Origin: an uncultured Clostridia bacterium
Lineage (GTDB): Bacteria > Bacillota > Clostridia > TANB77 > CAG-508
NCBI GenBank assembly: GCA_948934525.1
Contig: CAQZSK010000006.1
Location: 24,033 to 88,032 of the forward strand
DNA length: 64,000 nucleotides
Reading direction: 5' to 3'
Part shown: piece after piece, positions 7,754 through 15,994 of the stretch
Numbering within the stretch: position 1 is the first letter of the stretch
How the letters are laid out: every line of letters begins with the position of its first letter
Notes under the pieces: model-generated
Seen by the model: only the letters and a program-made list of their open reading frames with translations
Database searches by the model: none
Told to the model about the DNA's origin: nothing
Translations under genes and position numbers: made by a program

Positions 7754-8107
7754 ATGGCAAGAGTAAAAACAGCAAATATTACTCGTAAAAAACATAAAAA
7801 AGTTTTAAAAAGAGCAAAAGGATATTATGGAGCAAAACATTATAGATTTAGAATGGCTAAACAAGCTGTTATGAAATCTGGAAAATATAGCTATACAGGA
7901 AGAAAAGATAAAAAGAGTAATTTTAGAAAATTATGGATAGCAAGAATTAATGCTGCTGCAAGAATGAATGGACTAACATATAGCGCGTTAATCAATGGAT
8001 TAAAGAAAGCTAATGTAGTAATTAATAGAAAAATGTTAGCAGAAATTGCTGTAACAGATGCAAAAGCATTTACAGAAATTGCAAATACAGCTAAAAAAGC
8101 AAAATAA
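7754..8107 (+). CDS. rplT: 50S ribosomal protein L20
   Basis: 117 residues with ARVKTANITRKKHKKVLKRAKGYYGAKH at the N-terminus and the globular C-domain (LWIARINAAARMNGLTYSALINGLKKA). L20 is needed for early 50S assembly and in Firmicutes represses its own operon through the leader. Last gene of the infC operon, followed by a terminator. Confidence 0.98.
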   Translation: MARVKTANITRKKHKKVLKRAKGYYGAKHYRFRMAKQAVMKSGKYSYTGRKDKKSNFRKLWIARINAAARMNGLTYSALINGLKKANVVINRKMLAEIAVTDAKAFTEIANTAKKAK

Positions 8108-8118
8108 AATAGAGAAAT

Positions 8119-8176
8119 ATACGAACTAAAAATTTTAACGAATGATTTGTTTAAAATTTGTTAGTTCGTATTTTTT
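8119..8176 (+). terminator. terminator of infC-rpmI-rplT
   Basis: ATACGAACTAA at 8119-8129 pairs with TTAGTTCGTAT at 8161-8171, followed by six T. The loop contains a further AT-rich helix. Confidence 0.85.
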
Positions 8177-8260
8177 ATAAATACTATTGCAAATTAAAAG
8201 AAAAAATATTACAATAAAGTCATAAAAAGAAAAATAGGAAAAAATGATGGAGGAAGACAG

Positions 8261-8497
8261 ATGAAAAACAAAAAAAATGATTCAGGTGTAACTATAATTG
8301 TATTAGTTGTTACAGTTATTGTACTTTTAATTTTGGCTGGTGTAACTATTTCGTCATTTACAGGTGACAAAGGTTTATATAATGAAACAAAAGAAACCAA
8401 AAAGAATATACAAAATATACAAAATCAGACAATAGATGATTTACAAGGAATAGCAAATGACTTATCTAACACAGCGGGAGATGCACTAAATCCATAA
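8261..8497 (+). CDS. small pilin-like membrane protein
   Basis: 78 residues. The N-terminus NDSGVTIIVLVVTVIVLLILAG matches the type IV prepilin pattern seen at 54703 (NKGITLVALVVTIVVLLILAG): a short basic leader, Gly before a hydrophobic helix. The rest is a short Asn/Asp/Gln-rich coil. It lacks the globular domain of the larger relatives, so it may be a minor subunit or a truncated family member. GGAGGA lies 7 bases before the ATG. Followed by a hairpin terminator and a larger relative. Confidence 0.65.
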   Translation: MKNKKNDSGVTIIVLVVTVIVLLILAGVTISSFTGDKGLYNETKETKKNIQNIQNQTIDDLQGIANDLSNTAGDALNP

Positions 8498-8520
8498 TGG
8501 AAATATTTATAAAGAAAATG

Positions 8521-8547
8521 AAGTTCAGTTTGAACTTTATTTTTTTT
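8521..8547 (+). terminator. intrinsic terminator after the 78-aa pilin-like gene
   Basis: AAGTTCA-GTT-TGAACTT followed by a run of seven T. Confidence 0.75.
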
Positions 8548-8645
8548 ATCTAAAATATGATAAAAACAATGAGAGGATAATACCTGTCATTTTAGTAACC
8601 ATAGTTGTACTGCTAATCTTAGCAGGAATAACAATTACTTATATA

Positions 8646-10376
8646 ATGGGAGATAATAGTGTATTTAAGCAAGCATCAAATGCCAAATTAAATACAGAAT
8701 TAGCGAAGATAGAAGAACAAGCAAGCCTAATTTATACAGACAAACTACTAGAAAAAGTACAAGACAATAATTTAAAAGATAAGCCCACAATGCAGGATAT
8801 AGTAGAAGAATTAAGAGATAAAGGGTATACCATAGAACAAGTAGCAGTAAGTGAAGAAGAAATAACAGGAATTTCATTAGATAAAGAAAGTATGAGCTTA
8901 GGAAAAGAAAAATCAAATACAATACAAGTAACATTAGAAGGAGATAGTGAGCTATATACTTATTATATTAAAGTAGATGGTAAGTATTATAAAATGCATT
9001 TTAATGGTGGAGTAATAACTATAGATAGAACAGAGAGTGATCTTTCAGGAGGAGAAGGAACAAAACAAATTTTAAGTGTAGTAAGTGGAGATGAAACAAT
9101 GGCAATAGCTACAGTAGATACAAATACAAATGTAATAACTGTAACAGCTAAGAACACAGCAGGAACAGTAGCGATAATAGTAAACTATGGGAGCTATACA
9201 AAAACATGTAATGTAAGAGTATGTGAAGTTACAACAGAACTAGAAATTAATTCTGTAAGAGCAAGAATAGCAACAGGATATACCAGATGGTTAACAGCTA
9301 TAGCAAAACCAACTGAAACAACAAGCCAAGAATTTGAATGGACAAGTAGTAATAAAGAAGTAGCAACAGTAGATAAACAGGGAGTAATAACAGCAAAGAA
9401 AAAAGGAACAACAACAATTACAGTCAAAACAACAGATGGAAGTAATTTAAGTAAAACATGTGAGGTAACAGTGGATGACGCAGTAGAAGTAACAACATTA
9501 ACAGATTTCCAAACAAAGAATACTATAGCCAAAGATGAAAATGGAAATTTAATAACAATACCAGGAGACTTCAAAGTATTAACAAGTGAAGCAACAAAAG
9601 TAACACAAGGGATAGTAATCCAAGATAAAGAGGGAAATGAGTTTGTATGGGTACCAGTAGATTCAGTATCAACAGGAACAAGCAAACCAGCAGATGATAT
9701 ACGATTGGGGAGATATTCTTTTGATGTAAAAAATGGTACGCCGACAAAACATCAGGATGCAGAGGATTATACTCAAGTTATTTCAATAGATGGGCGTTTT
9801 CAAGAAGTGATAGTTAATTCAGGAAGTGGAAGGATATCAGCTAAAAATTTAGGAGATTTTGTAACAAAAACACAAGTAAATGGAGGATATTATATTGGAA
9901 GGTATGAAGCGAGTCAAGGTACAGATGGAAAAGTAAATTCACAATTCGACAAACCAACTTGGGGAAATATCATTCAATCAAATGCAGCAATGGCAGCAAG
10001 AGAAATGTATAGTAGTAATTATGTAGAAAGTGATTTAATTAATAGTTATAGTTGGGATACAGCAATAGTATTTATACAAAAATATTCAGAAGATAGTAAT
10101 TATGCAAATAAAAAGTCTGTGAATGATAAAAATATAGGAAAATTAAACACAGGAAAAGCGGGAGATAAAGAATGTAATATTTATGATATGGCTTCAAATT
10201 GTTATGAATGGTCTACAGAATATCAAGATGTACGATCAAGTGGTAATAATTCACCATGTCTTGCTAGGGGTGGTATGCTTAGTCATGACACTAGCTCTAC
10301 AAAGTACCGTGCCAACTATCAAATAGACTATAAATTAGCAAGTATTTCATTTCGCCTACTTTTATATTTAAAATAG
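8646..10376 (+). CDS. pilin-like surface protein with Ig-like (BIG2) and FGE-sulfatase-like C-terminal domain; start degraded
   Basis: The coding pattern begins before the first ATG: the in-frame stretch 8571-8645 encodes ERIIPVILVTIVVLLILAG, the pilin-like helix, but no start codon or ribosome site precedes it. After the helix come a short coil, a BIG2-type Ig domain (about residues 195-280: EWTSSNKEVATVDKQGVITA) and a SUMF1/FGE-like domain (VWVPVDS, NGGYYIGRYEASQG, SYSWDTAIVFIQKYS, CNIYDMASNCYEWS). The last ~45 codons (CLARGG to SFRLLLYLK) change codon style and differ from the paralogues. Paralogues are at 24037 and 54703. Likely cell-surface; whether it is translated is unclear because the start looks lost. 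Confidence 0.7.
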   Translation: MGDNSVFKQASNAKLNTELAKIEEQASLIYTDKLLEKVQDNNLKDKPTMQDIVEELRDKGYTIEQVAVSEEEITGISLDKESMSLGKEKSNTIQVTLEGDSELYTYYIKVDGKYYKMHFNGGVITIDRTESDLSGGEGTKQILSVVSGDETMAIATVDTNTNVITVTAKNTAGTVAIIVNYGSYTKTCNVRVCEVTTELEINSVRARIATGYTRWLTAIAKPTETTSQEFEWTSSNKEVATVDKQGVITAKKKGTTTITVKTTDGSNLSKTCEVTVDDAVEVTTLTDFQTKNTIAKDENGNLITIPGDFKVLTSEATKVTQGIVIQDKEGNEFVWVPVDSVSTGTSKPADDIRLGRYSFDVKNGTPTKHQDAEDYTQVISIDGRFQEVIVNSGSGRISAKNLGDFVTKTQVNGGYYIGRYEASQGTDGKVNSQFDKPTWGNIIQSNAAMAAREMYSSNYVESDLINSYSWDTAIVFIQKYSEDSNYANKKSVNDKNIGKLNTGKAGDKECNIYDMASNCYEWSTEYQDVRSSGNNSPCLARGGMLSHDTSSTKYRANYQIDYKLASISFRLLLYLK

Positions 10377-10400
10377 CTCTAAAGGGTAAACGAAATAATC

Positions 10401-10441
10401 AAAGAAACTGTTAGAATTTAAAATATTAACAGTTTCTTTTT
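10401..10441 (+). terminator. terminator of the 8646 gene
   Basis: AAAGAAACTGTTA pairs with TAACAGTTTCTTT, then further T residues. Confidence 0.85.
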
Positions 10442-10503
10442 GTTGTTGTGTAACGAAAACCCCCTGTTTTACAGGGGGTTCTAAAAGCTTTTAGCTATGA
10501 GCA

Positions 10504-10577
10504 AAAAAATCCTCCTTTTTGATATAATAAATATGGTTTGCCAACCGTAAATAAAAATCAAAAAAGGAGGATTTTGT
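10504..10577 (+). promoter_or_regulatory. long inverted repeat sequestering the tnpA ribosome-binding site
   Basis: AAAATCCTCCTTTTTGAT (about 10506-10523) is complementary to ATCAAAAAAGGAGGATTTT (10557-10575), which contains the tnpA Shine-Dalgarno. Transcripts entering from outside would hide the site. IS200 is known to limit its transposase this way. Confidence 0.7.
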
Positions 10578-10578
10578 C

Positions 10579-11091
10579 ATGAAAGACATAGCAAGTTTAT
10601 CACACAGCAGTTGGAATTGCAAATACCACATAGTATTTGCTCCTAAATATAGAAGAATGGCAATATGTGGGAAAATAAGACAAGATATAGGAGTAATTTT
10701 AAGGAGATTATGTGAGTAGAAAGGAGTAGAAATAATAGAAGCAGAATTGTGTGTAGACCATGTACACATGTTAGTTAGCATACCACCAAAATATAGTGTG
10801 GCACAAATAATAGGATATTTAAAAGAAAAGAGTAGTCTTATGATATTTGATAGACATGCGAATATGAGGTATAAATATGGAAATAGGCACTTTTGGTGTA
10901 GAGGATATTATGTAGATACAGTAGGCAAAAATAAAAAAATAATAGAAGAGTATATAAAGAAACAGTTACAAGAAGATATAGCAACAGATCAAATAAGTAT
11001 TAAAGAATATGTAGATCCATTTGAAAAAGAACAGAAAGAAAAAGAGAGAAAGATAAAGATAAAGAAGGGATTAGGACCACTTAAGTGGTAG
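10579..11091 (+). pseudogene. tnpA: IS200-type Y1 transposase TnpA with internal TAG
   Basis: The reading from ATG 10579 gives MKDIASLSHSSWNCKYHIVF, the standard IS200 TnpA start, and runs to TAG 11089-11091. TAG at 10717-10719 interrupts it where relatives have a sense codon (LCE-stop-KGVEI; a CAG to TAG change would do). The HUH motif (DHVHMLV) and the catalytic tyrosine region (IEEYIKKQL) lie after the stop and are intact. So it is probably immobile in cis; the second part alone from 10747 lacks the N-terminal strand. Confidence 0.85.
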
Positions 11092-11224
11092 CCTGAGTAA
11101 GAAATGCGGTTGGCAAACCATTCGGTAGGGCTTAAGCCCAGAAGTGCTAGTACAAAAGCCTTTTAGGCTAAGAGCAAACCACCCGTTTTACGGGTGGTTA
11201 TGATTTGTAAAACTTGTATAAATT

Positions 11225-11627
11225 CTACTGTTTTTTAATTTTAGGTTTTGCAATAAGGGAAGCAAGATATCCAAAGAATATAGCTGCTGCAATTCCGGCC
11301 TGCTGATGCTTTCACACCACCAATAAAAGCTCCTAAAAGTCCAGAATTTTGAACTTCTTGCATAGCACCTTTTGCAAGGTTTGCACCAAATCCAGTAAGT
11401 GGTACAGTAGCACCTGCTCCTGCAAAATCAATTAAGTATTTGTAAATTCCAAGCCCGCCTAAAATAGCACCAACAGTTACAAAAAGTACTAAAATCCTAG
11501 CAGGAGTTAGCTTTGTTTTATCAATTAGAATCTGACCAATGACACAAATTAATCCACCCACAACGAAGCATTTTAATAAGCCCATCCAGTCAATACTTTG
11601 TAAAAATTCCATTTCATTATCCTCCAT
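11225..11627 (-). CDS. spoVAE: stage V sporulation protein AE, +1 frame break at CGG
   Basis: SpoVAC, AD and AE take part in loading dipicolinic acid into the forespore. This membrane protein starts MEDNEMEFLQSIDWMGLLKCFVVGG and matches SpoVAE through GLLGAFIGGVKASAG. There an in-frame CGG (minus strand 11297-11295) puts translation into RNCSSYILWISC. Skipping its C gives GIAAAIFFGYLASLIAKPK to TAG at 11227-11225, the normal SpoVAE ending. Span is 3n+1 (134 codons after repair). The lesion would remove only the last membrane helix if not recoded. Last gene of the spoVAC-AD-AE operon; a palindromic repeat pair separates it from spoVAD. Confidence 0.88.
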
Positions 11628-11637
11628 TTTGTAAGTT

Positions 11638-11738
11638 TGTCAGTTTGGGGACGTTAGTTTAACTGACATCTGCTTCTTAACTGACAATTTTCCACTTTTT
11701 AACAAAATGTCAGTTAAACTAACGTCCCCAAACTGACA
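11638..11738. repeat. paired palindromic repeat (REPIN-like), 31-bp arms
   Basis: Two 31-base units in perfect inverted orientation (11638-11668 and 11708-11738), separated by 39 bases. Each unit itself has complementary ends (TGTCAGTT / AACTGACA) around a GGGGACGTTAGT core. It lies between spoVAD and spoVAE inside an operon. The same 31-mer pair recurs exactly at 27811-27901. Confidence 0.9.
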
Positions 11739-11739
11739 A

Positions 11740-12744
11740 TTAATTTTCAATACTAATTGCATGTGCAATACCAGGAATGCTTTCACCTTGTTGAGCGCTC
11801 ATAGAGTTCATTAAAGCACCAGTAGCAATTAATAAAATCTTATTTAGTTTCTTTTCTTGTAATTGTTTATAAAAATAACCAGAGAAAGTAGTACCAACAC
11901 AAGCGCATCCACTTCCACCAGAGTGAGTATCCTGATTTTCTTTATCAAAAATAAGTACACCACAATCGTTGTAATTACTTTTAATGTTGTAACCTTTTGT
12001 TTCAGCAAGTTCTACTAAGATTTCTTTTCCAATATATCCTAAATCACCTGTAACAATGGCATCATAATAGCTTGGCTTACGACCAGTATCTCTAAAATGT
12101 GTAATTAAAGTGTCTAATGCTGCAGGTGCCATAGCTGCTCCCATATTATTAGCATCTTTAATTCCCATATCCACTATTTTACCAGGGGTTATCATGGTAA
12201 TAAATGGACCAGTACCATTTGCTCCTACTACAGCTGCTCCTGAACCTGTAACAGTCCATTGGGCAGATTGTGGTCTTTGATTTCCAAGTTCTAATGGAAA
12301 ACGGAATTGTTTTTCAGCACTACAAAAGTGACTTGAGGTGGCACATAATACATTTTTGGCTGCACCAGATTCCACAAAAACGCTTCCTAAACATAAGCTT
12401 TCTACAAAAGTGGAACAAGCACCAAATACTCCAAAAAAAGGAATATTTAATTCACGTAAACCAAAACTAGAAGAAATACATTGATTTAATAAATCTCCAG
12501 CAAAACAATAGTCGATATCAGTAGCAGCTATTCCAGATTTAGTAACAGCCATACCAACCGTTTCTTTAATAATTTTGCTTTCTGCTTTTTCCCAAGTTTT
12601 TTCACCCCAAAACTCATCGTCTAAGCATTGATCAAAATATTTAGCAAGAGGCCCCTGAGCTTCTTTAGGGCCAACGATACTAGCAGTAGACAAGATAGTA
12701 GGGGGATTGTCAAATTGTATTGTTTGTGTTCCTAATCGTTTCAT
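11740..12744 (-). CDS. spoVAD: stage V sporulation protein AD
   Basis: 334 residues with a thiolase-like fold. The N-terminus QTIQFDNPPTILSTASIVGPKEAQGPL, FGVFGACSTFVESL and NDCGVLIFD are family hallmarks. In Bacillus SpoVAD binds dipicolinic acid directly during uptake into the developing spore. Middle gene of the spoVAC-AD-AE set on the minus strand. The paired palindrome lies between its stop and spoVAE. Confidence 0.96.
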   Translation of the reverse strand: MKRLGTQTIQFDNPPTILSTASIVGPKEAQGPLAKYFDQCLDDEFWGEKTWEKAESKIIKETVGMAVTKSGIAATDIDYCFAGDLLNQCISSSFGLRELNIPFFGVFGACSTFVESLCLGSVFVESGAAKNVLCATSSHFCSAEKQFRFPLELGNQRPQSAQWTVTGSGAAVVGANGTGPFITMITPGKIVDMGIKDANNMGAAMAPAALDTLITHFRDTGRKPSYYDAIVTGDLGYIGKEILVELAETKGYNIKSNYNDCGVLIFDKENQDTHSGGSGCACVGTTFSGYFYKQLQEKKLNKILLIATGALMNSMSAQQGESIPGIAHAISIEN

Positions 12745-12774
12745 AAAATTCTTTTACACTCCTTTAAACAAGAT

Positions 12775-13221
12775 TTAGCATATGAAGAAGGTGGCAATAA
12801 TACCAATGATGACAGAAGCAGATATACCAAATACAAGTACAGGACCTGCTACAGTAAACATTTTTCCACCAACTCCCATAACATATCCTTCTGATTTGTA
12901 TTCAATAGCAGGGGAAACAATAGAGTTTGCAAATCCAGTAATTGGAACTAAAGAACCAGCTCCTGCAAATTTTCCTATCTTATTAAATACATTTAATCCT
13001 GTTAGAATAGCAGAAATGGCAATTAAAATAATAGAGACAACTGTTGATGCTGAAGTTTGGTCCATTCCTTGATATTGGCAAAAATCCATTATGATTTGTC
13101 CAATAGAGCAAATGAGTCCACCTACCCAAAAAGCATTAAAGCAGTTTTTTAGAATAGGGGAATTAGGCGATTTTTGATCAACATAATCGCTATATTCTTG
13201 TTTTGTTTCAATTGGCTTCAT
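12775..13221 (-). CDS. spoVAC: stage V sporulation protein AC
   Basis: 148 residues, several membrane helices (CFNAFWVGGLICSIGQIIMDF; SIILIAISAILTGLNVF; AGSLVPITGFANSIVSPA). SpoVAC is the mechanosensitive membrane channel part of the dipicolinate system. It starts 15 bases after the dodecin gene and lies 30 bases upstream of spoVAD, so all are likely one transcript. Confidence 0.95.
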   Translation of the reverse strand: MKPIETKQEYSDYVDQKSPNSPILKNCFNAFWVGGLICSIGQIIMDFCQYQGMDQTSASTVVSIILIAISAILTGLNVFNKIGKFAGAGSLVPITGFANSIVSPAIEYKSEGYVMGVGGKMFTVAGPVLVFGISASVIIGIIATFFIC

Positions 13222-13236
13222 TTAAAATTCTCCTTT

Positions 13237-13452
13237 CTAGTTATCTCTATCTCTATCGATAACAAAAGACAAATCTAAATCTACATAGTATTGTACTAAT
13301 TTTTTTCCTTCTATTTTAGCTCTTTGATCTAAAATTTTAACACAAGATAAATAGTCAATTGTTTTAGCTGCTTCACTTACTGCTTGTACAACAGCATCTT
13401 TCCAAGAAACAGTAGATGTTCCTGTAATAATTAAATGTTTTTCTATACCCAT
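13237..13452 (-). CDS. dodecin-family flavin-binding protein
   Basis: 71 residues: HLIITGTSTVSWKDAVVQAV, then a three-stranded sheet, typical of dodecin, a dodecameric shell that stores flavins. It sits at the front of the spoVA operon on the minus strand, which suggests forespore expression and a role in flavin storage in spores; this last point is inferred from context only. Confidence 0.8.
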   Translation of the reverse strand: MGIEKHLIITGTSTVSWKDAVVQAVSEAAKTIDYLSCVKILDQRAKIEGKKLVQYYVDLDLSFVIDRDRDN

Positions 13453-13534
13453 TTAAAATCAACCTCCAAAAAATTATTTAACTAATTCTATGTTTTCCAA
13501 AAAAGTAGAATTTATACAAAAATTACAAAAATAT

Positions 13535-13957
13535 TTATTTGCTTTCTTCTTTTGGATAAATGGAAGATAATTCTTTTTGGGTACTCATTAAAAATTCAAA
13601 AGCTTCTTTAAAGGTTAAATTATCAAAATCAAGAGAAAGAATTTTTGAAATCATGGATTTCAATTTTTCATTATTGGAATAGTCAGAATAATTTTCGATA
13701 ACACCATAAGTGTCATCTACAAATTGAAAGGGAATAGAAAGAGCTTCTAAAAGACGCACATAACGTTCACGACAAGAAACAGGAAAACCTACTTTTTCAA
13801 TTTCCTCATTTAGCTTTCCAAGATTTAATTTAAGAGCAACTGATAATCTAATAGCATCTTCTCCAAGTGCTAAATAGAAAATACCAGCTTTAAATAAATA
13901 GACAGCATCAGAATTTTTTTCTTTTAATTTTAAATATTTAGAATATAATTTACTCAT
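13535..13957 (-). CDS. stand-alone MutS domain-I-like protein
   Basis: 140 residues. YSKYLKLKEKNSDAVYLFKAGIFYLALGEDAIRLS aligns with the mismatch-binding domain I of MutS (there FFRxGDFYExxxEDA), and VGFPVSCRERYVRLLEA with the following MutS stretch. The key Phe-x-Glu mismatch reader is changed (GIFYLAL), and clamp and ATPase domains are absent. So it is not a mismatch-repair enzyme; it may use the fold for another DNA or protein contact. It is 82 bases upstream of dodecin and may lead the spoVA transcript. Confidence 0.65.
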   Translation of the reverse strand: MSKLYSKYLKLKEKNSDAVYLFKAGIFYLALGEDAIRLSVALKLNLGKLNEEIEKVGFPVSCRERYVRLLEALSIPFQFVDDTYGVIENYSDYSNNEKLKSMISKILSLDFDNLTFKEAFEFLMSTQKELSSIYPKEESK

Positions 13958-14107
13958 AATAAAAAGTACCTCCTTAAATTAGTGGGATTGATCACAGTTT
14001 AAGAAAAGTACAATAATTGACACAAAAATATAAAAAATCTTAATATTTTATTATTTCCTTCATTTTACACGAATATATGACAAAATCATTATAACAGAAA
14101 AAAATAT

Positions 14108-14130
14108 TTTAGTAAATGGTATTCACTAAA
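14108..14130. promoter_or_regulatory. palindromic operator-like site upstream of the GH18 gene
   Basis: A 23-base site TTTAGT...ACTAAA in which 9 of 11 positions are symmetric (inner half-sites AAT/ATT). It lies 57 bases before the GH18 start, in the spacer between two divergent units. The rest of 13958-14186 shows only AT-rich sequence. The binding protein is unknown. Confidence 0.5.
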
Positions 14131-14186
14131 AAATAAACTTATGATATAGTTGTAATATCATAAAAATGAAGGAGAATACAAAAAAT

Positions 14187-15932
14187 ATGTCAGAAAATGA
14201 AATGAATGAAAATATGCCAAAACATACGGCTAAACCAAAAAGAAGTAGAAAGAAGAAAAAAGGAAATGCAGCTTTAAAGTTTCTTGGTGTAATTGCATTG
14301 TTAGCAGTTATCGCAGGTGTTGTCTTTTATTTTGCATTTATCCATTTACAAGAAGTAAAAAATGAAAGAACCAATTTAATTATTAATAATAGGAATATGA
14401 CAGAAAGTTTGAAATCAGATGTTTTAATTGAAAATGGTGTTGTTTATATTTCAAGTAAAGATATAGGAAACTTTTTCGATTCTAGTATTTATTATGATAA
14501 CAAATATGACCAAATTATCACAAGCTCTTATAATAAATTAGCAGCAATGCCAGTGGGAAAAACACAAATTCAAGTAAATAGTAGTAATATGACGATTAAA
14601 GCACCAGTAGTCAAAAAAGAAAATAGTTTTTATGTTCCATTTTCAGCTTTAGAAAATGTGTATAATGTAAAAGTAGATTATCAGGAAGAAACCAATGTTG
14701 TAACAGTAGATTCTTTAGATAGAGATTATAAAATTGCAACAGCAGGTAAAAAGACAAGAGTTAAACAAAAACCAAGTGGATTCTCCAAAACAGTAGCAAT
14801 TGTAGAACAAGGGGAAAGTTTTGTTATTGCAAATCGTGAAGATTATCCTATACCAAATGGATGGATAAGAATAAGAACAGAAAATGGAGTATTAGGATAT
14901 GTAAAAGACAATAAAATGGGGCAAATTAATACTATCCGCGAAGCAATAAAAGAGCAGAAGAAAATAGAGGGACCTATTAGTTTAGTTTGGGATTATTATT
15001 CAGAATATGTGACAGCACCAGATAGAAGCGGGACAACGATTAAAGGCGTAAATGTAGTTTCTCCAACATGTTTTATTTTAAAAAGATTAGGTAAAGGTGC
15101 AGTAGAAGAAAATGTTGGAGAACAGGGTAAAAACTATATAGCCTGGGCAAAGCAAAATGGATATAAGGTGTGGCCAAGTATTTCAAACAATTCCTATATT
15201 GACACAACTGCAGAGATAATGAGAGACTATAAACTAAGAGAGAAATTAATTAATCAAATTATAGAGTATGTAACTGAGTATCAATTAGATGGAATTAATA
15301 TTGACTTTGAAAATATGTATGCAGAAGATAAAGACAATTTTTCACAATTTTTAGTGGAATTAAGACCAAGACTAAATGAAATTGGAGCAGTACTTTCCGT
15401 AGATGTTACAGCACCTGATGGTGGAGAAACTTGGTCAATGTGTTATGATAGAAATACCATTGCAAAGGTAGCAGATTATATTATTTTCATGGGATATGAT
15501 CAATATGGAGTGTCTTCTACAAAATCAGGAACAACAGCAGGTGGAGATTGGGTAGAAACGAATATTAAAAAGTTCTTAGGACAAGAAGGAGTTAGCCCAG
15601 ACAAGCTAATTTTAGGAATTCCATTTTACACAAGGCTTTGGGTAGAAAGAAATGGAAAAATTTCTTCAAGAGAGGTTAAATTGATGAAGGATATAGATAA
15701 AGTATTACCTGCAAATGTAAAAAAAGAATGGGATGAAAATTTAAAACAAAATTATGTAGAATATAAGCAAAATGGAGCAACTTATAAAATGTGGATAGAA
15801 GATGAAAAATCTATTGAAGCAAAGTTAGACCTTATTAGCCAATACCAGCTAGGAGGAGCAGCCTTTTGGAGCAAAGACATGGAGCCAAATAGTATATGGA
15901 ATTTAGTTTCTACTAAATTAGGAATTGAATAA
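14187..15932 (+). CDS. membrane-anchored GH18 glycoside hydrolase with SH3 and amine-oxidase-N-like domains
   Basis: Layout: a basic cytoplasmic tail (KPKRSRKKKKG), one membrane helix (about residues 31-51), a copper-amine-oxidase N-terminal-like domain (to ~190), an SH3 domain (KTRVKQKPSGFSKTVAIVEQGE) and a GH18 barrel from ~255 with the catalytic DGINIDFEN (DxxDxDxE). Such enzymes cut N-acetylglucosamine-containing glycans; relatives (YaaH/YdhD) act on spore cortex or wall. I chose ATG 14187 because AAGGAG at 14169-14174 would serve it and overlaps the alternative ATG at 14166. Likely extracellular. Divergent to the spoVA cluster. Confidence 0.85.
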   Translation: MSENEMNENMPKHTAKPKRSRKKKKGNAALKFLGVIALLAVIAGVVFYFAFIHLQEVKNERTNLIINNRNMTESLKSDVLIENGVVYISSKDIGNFFDSSIYYDNKYDQIITSSYNKLAAMPVGKTQIQVNSSNMTIKAPVVKKENSFYVPFSALENVYNVKVDYQEETNVVTVDSLDRDYKIATAGKKTRVKQKPSGFSKTVAIVEQGESFVIANREDYPIPNGWIRIRTENGVLGYVKDNKMGQINTIREAIKEQKKIEGPISLVWDYYSEYVTAPDRSGTTIKGVNVVSPTCFILKRLGKGAVEENVGEQGKNYIAWAKQNGYKVWPSISNNSYIDTTAEIMRDYKLREKLINQIIEYVTEYQLDGINIDFENMYAEDKDNFSQFLVELRPRLNEIGAVLSVDVTAPDGGETWSMCYDRNTIAKVADYIIFMGYDQYGVSSTKSGTTAGGDWVETNIKKFLGQEGVSPDKLILGIPFYTRLWVERNGKISSREVKLMKDIDKVLPANVKKEWDENLKQNYVEYKQNGATYKMWIEDEKSIEAKLDLISQYQLGGAAFWSKDMEPNSIWNLVSTKLGIE

Positions 15933-15954
15933 AAATAATTCATAAAAGGAAAAG

Positions 15955-15993
15955 CACCCCCATAGAATAGTAAAAAATATGGAGGTGTTTTTT
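15955..15993 (+). terminator. terminator overlapping the next gene's ribosome-binding site
   Basis: CACCCCCATA (15955-15964) pairs with TATGGAGGTG (15978-15987), then seven T. The 3' arm is also the GGAGGTG Shine-Dalgarno of the 15995 gene, so folding would end transcription and hide that site. Confidence 0.65.
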
Positions 15994-15994
15994 G

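Larger units (their letters stand above)
10456..11202 (+). mobile_element. IS200/IS605-family insertion element (tnpA only), defective
   Basis: The element is bounded by subterminal hairpins: AACCCCCTG-TTTT-CAGGGGGTT near 10459-10481 and AACCACCCG-TTTT-CGGGTGGTT near 11178-11201. It carries one Y1 transposase gene with an internal stop. There are no terminal inverted repeats or target duplications, as expected of this single-strand transposing family. It lies just past the terminator of the 8646 gene, so it disrupts nothing. Exact ends were not mapped. Confidence 0.8.

Noticed and set aside
10717..10719. TAG recoding in tnpA
   Set aside because: A single in-frame TAG in an insertion element is best explained by decay; TAG ends several other genes here normally.
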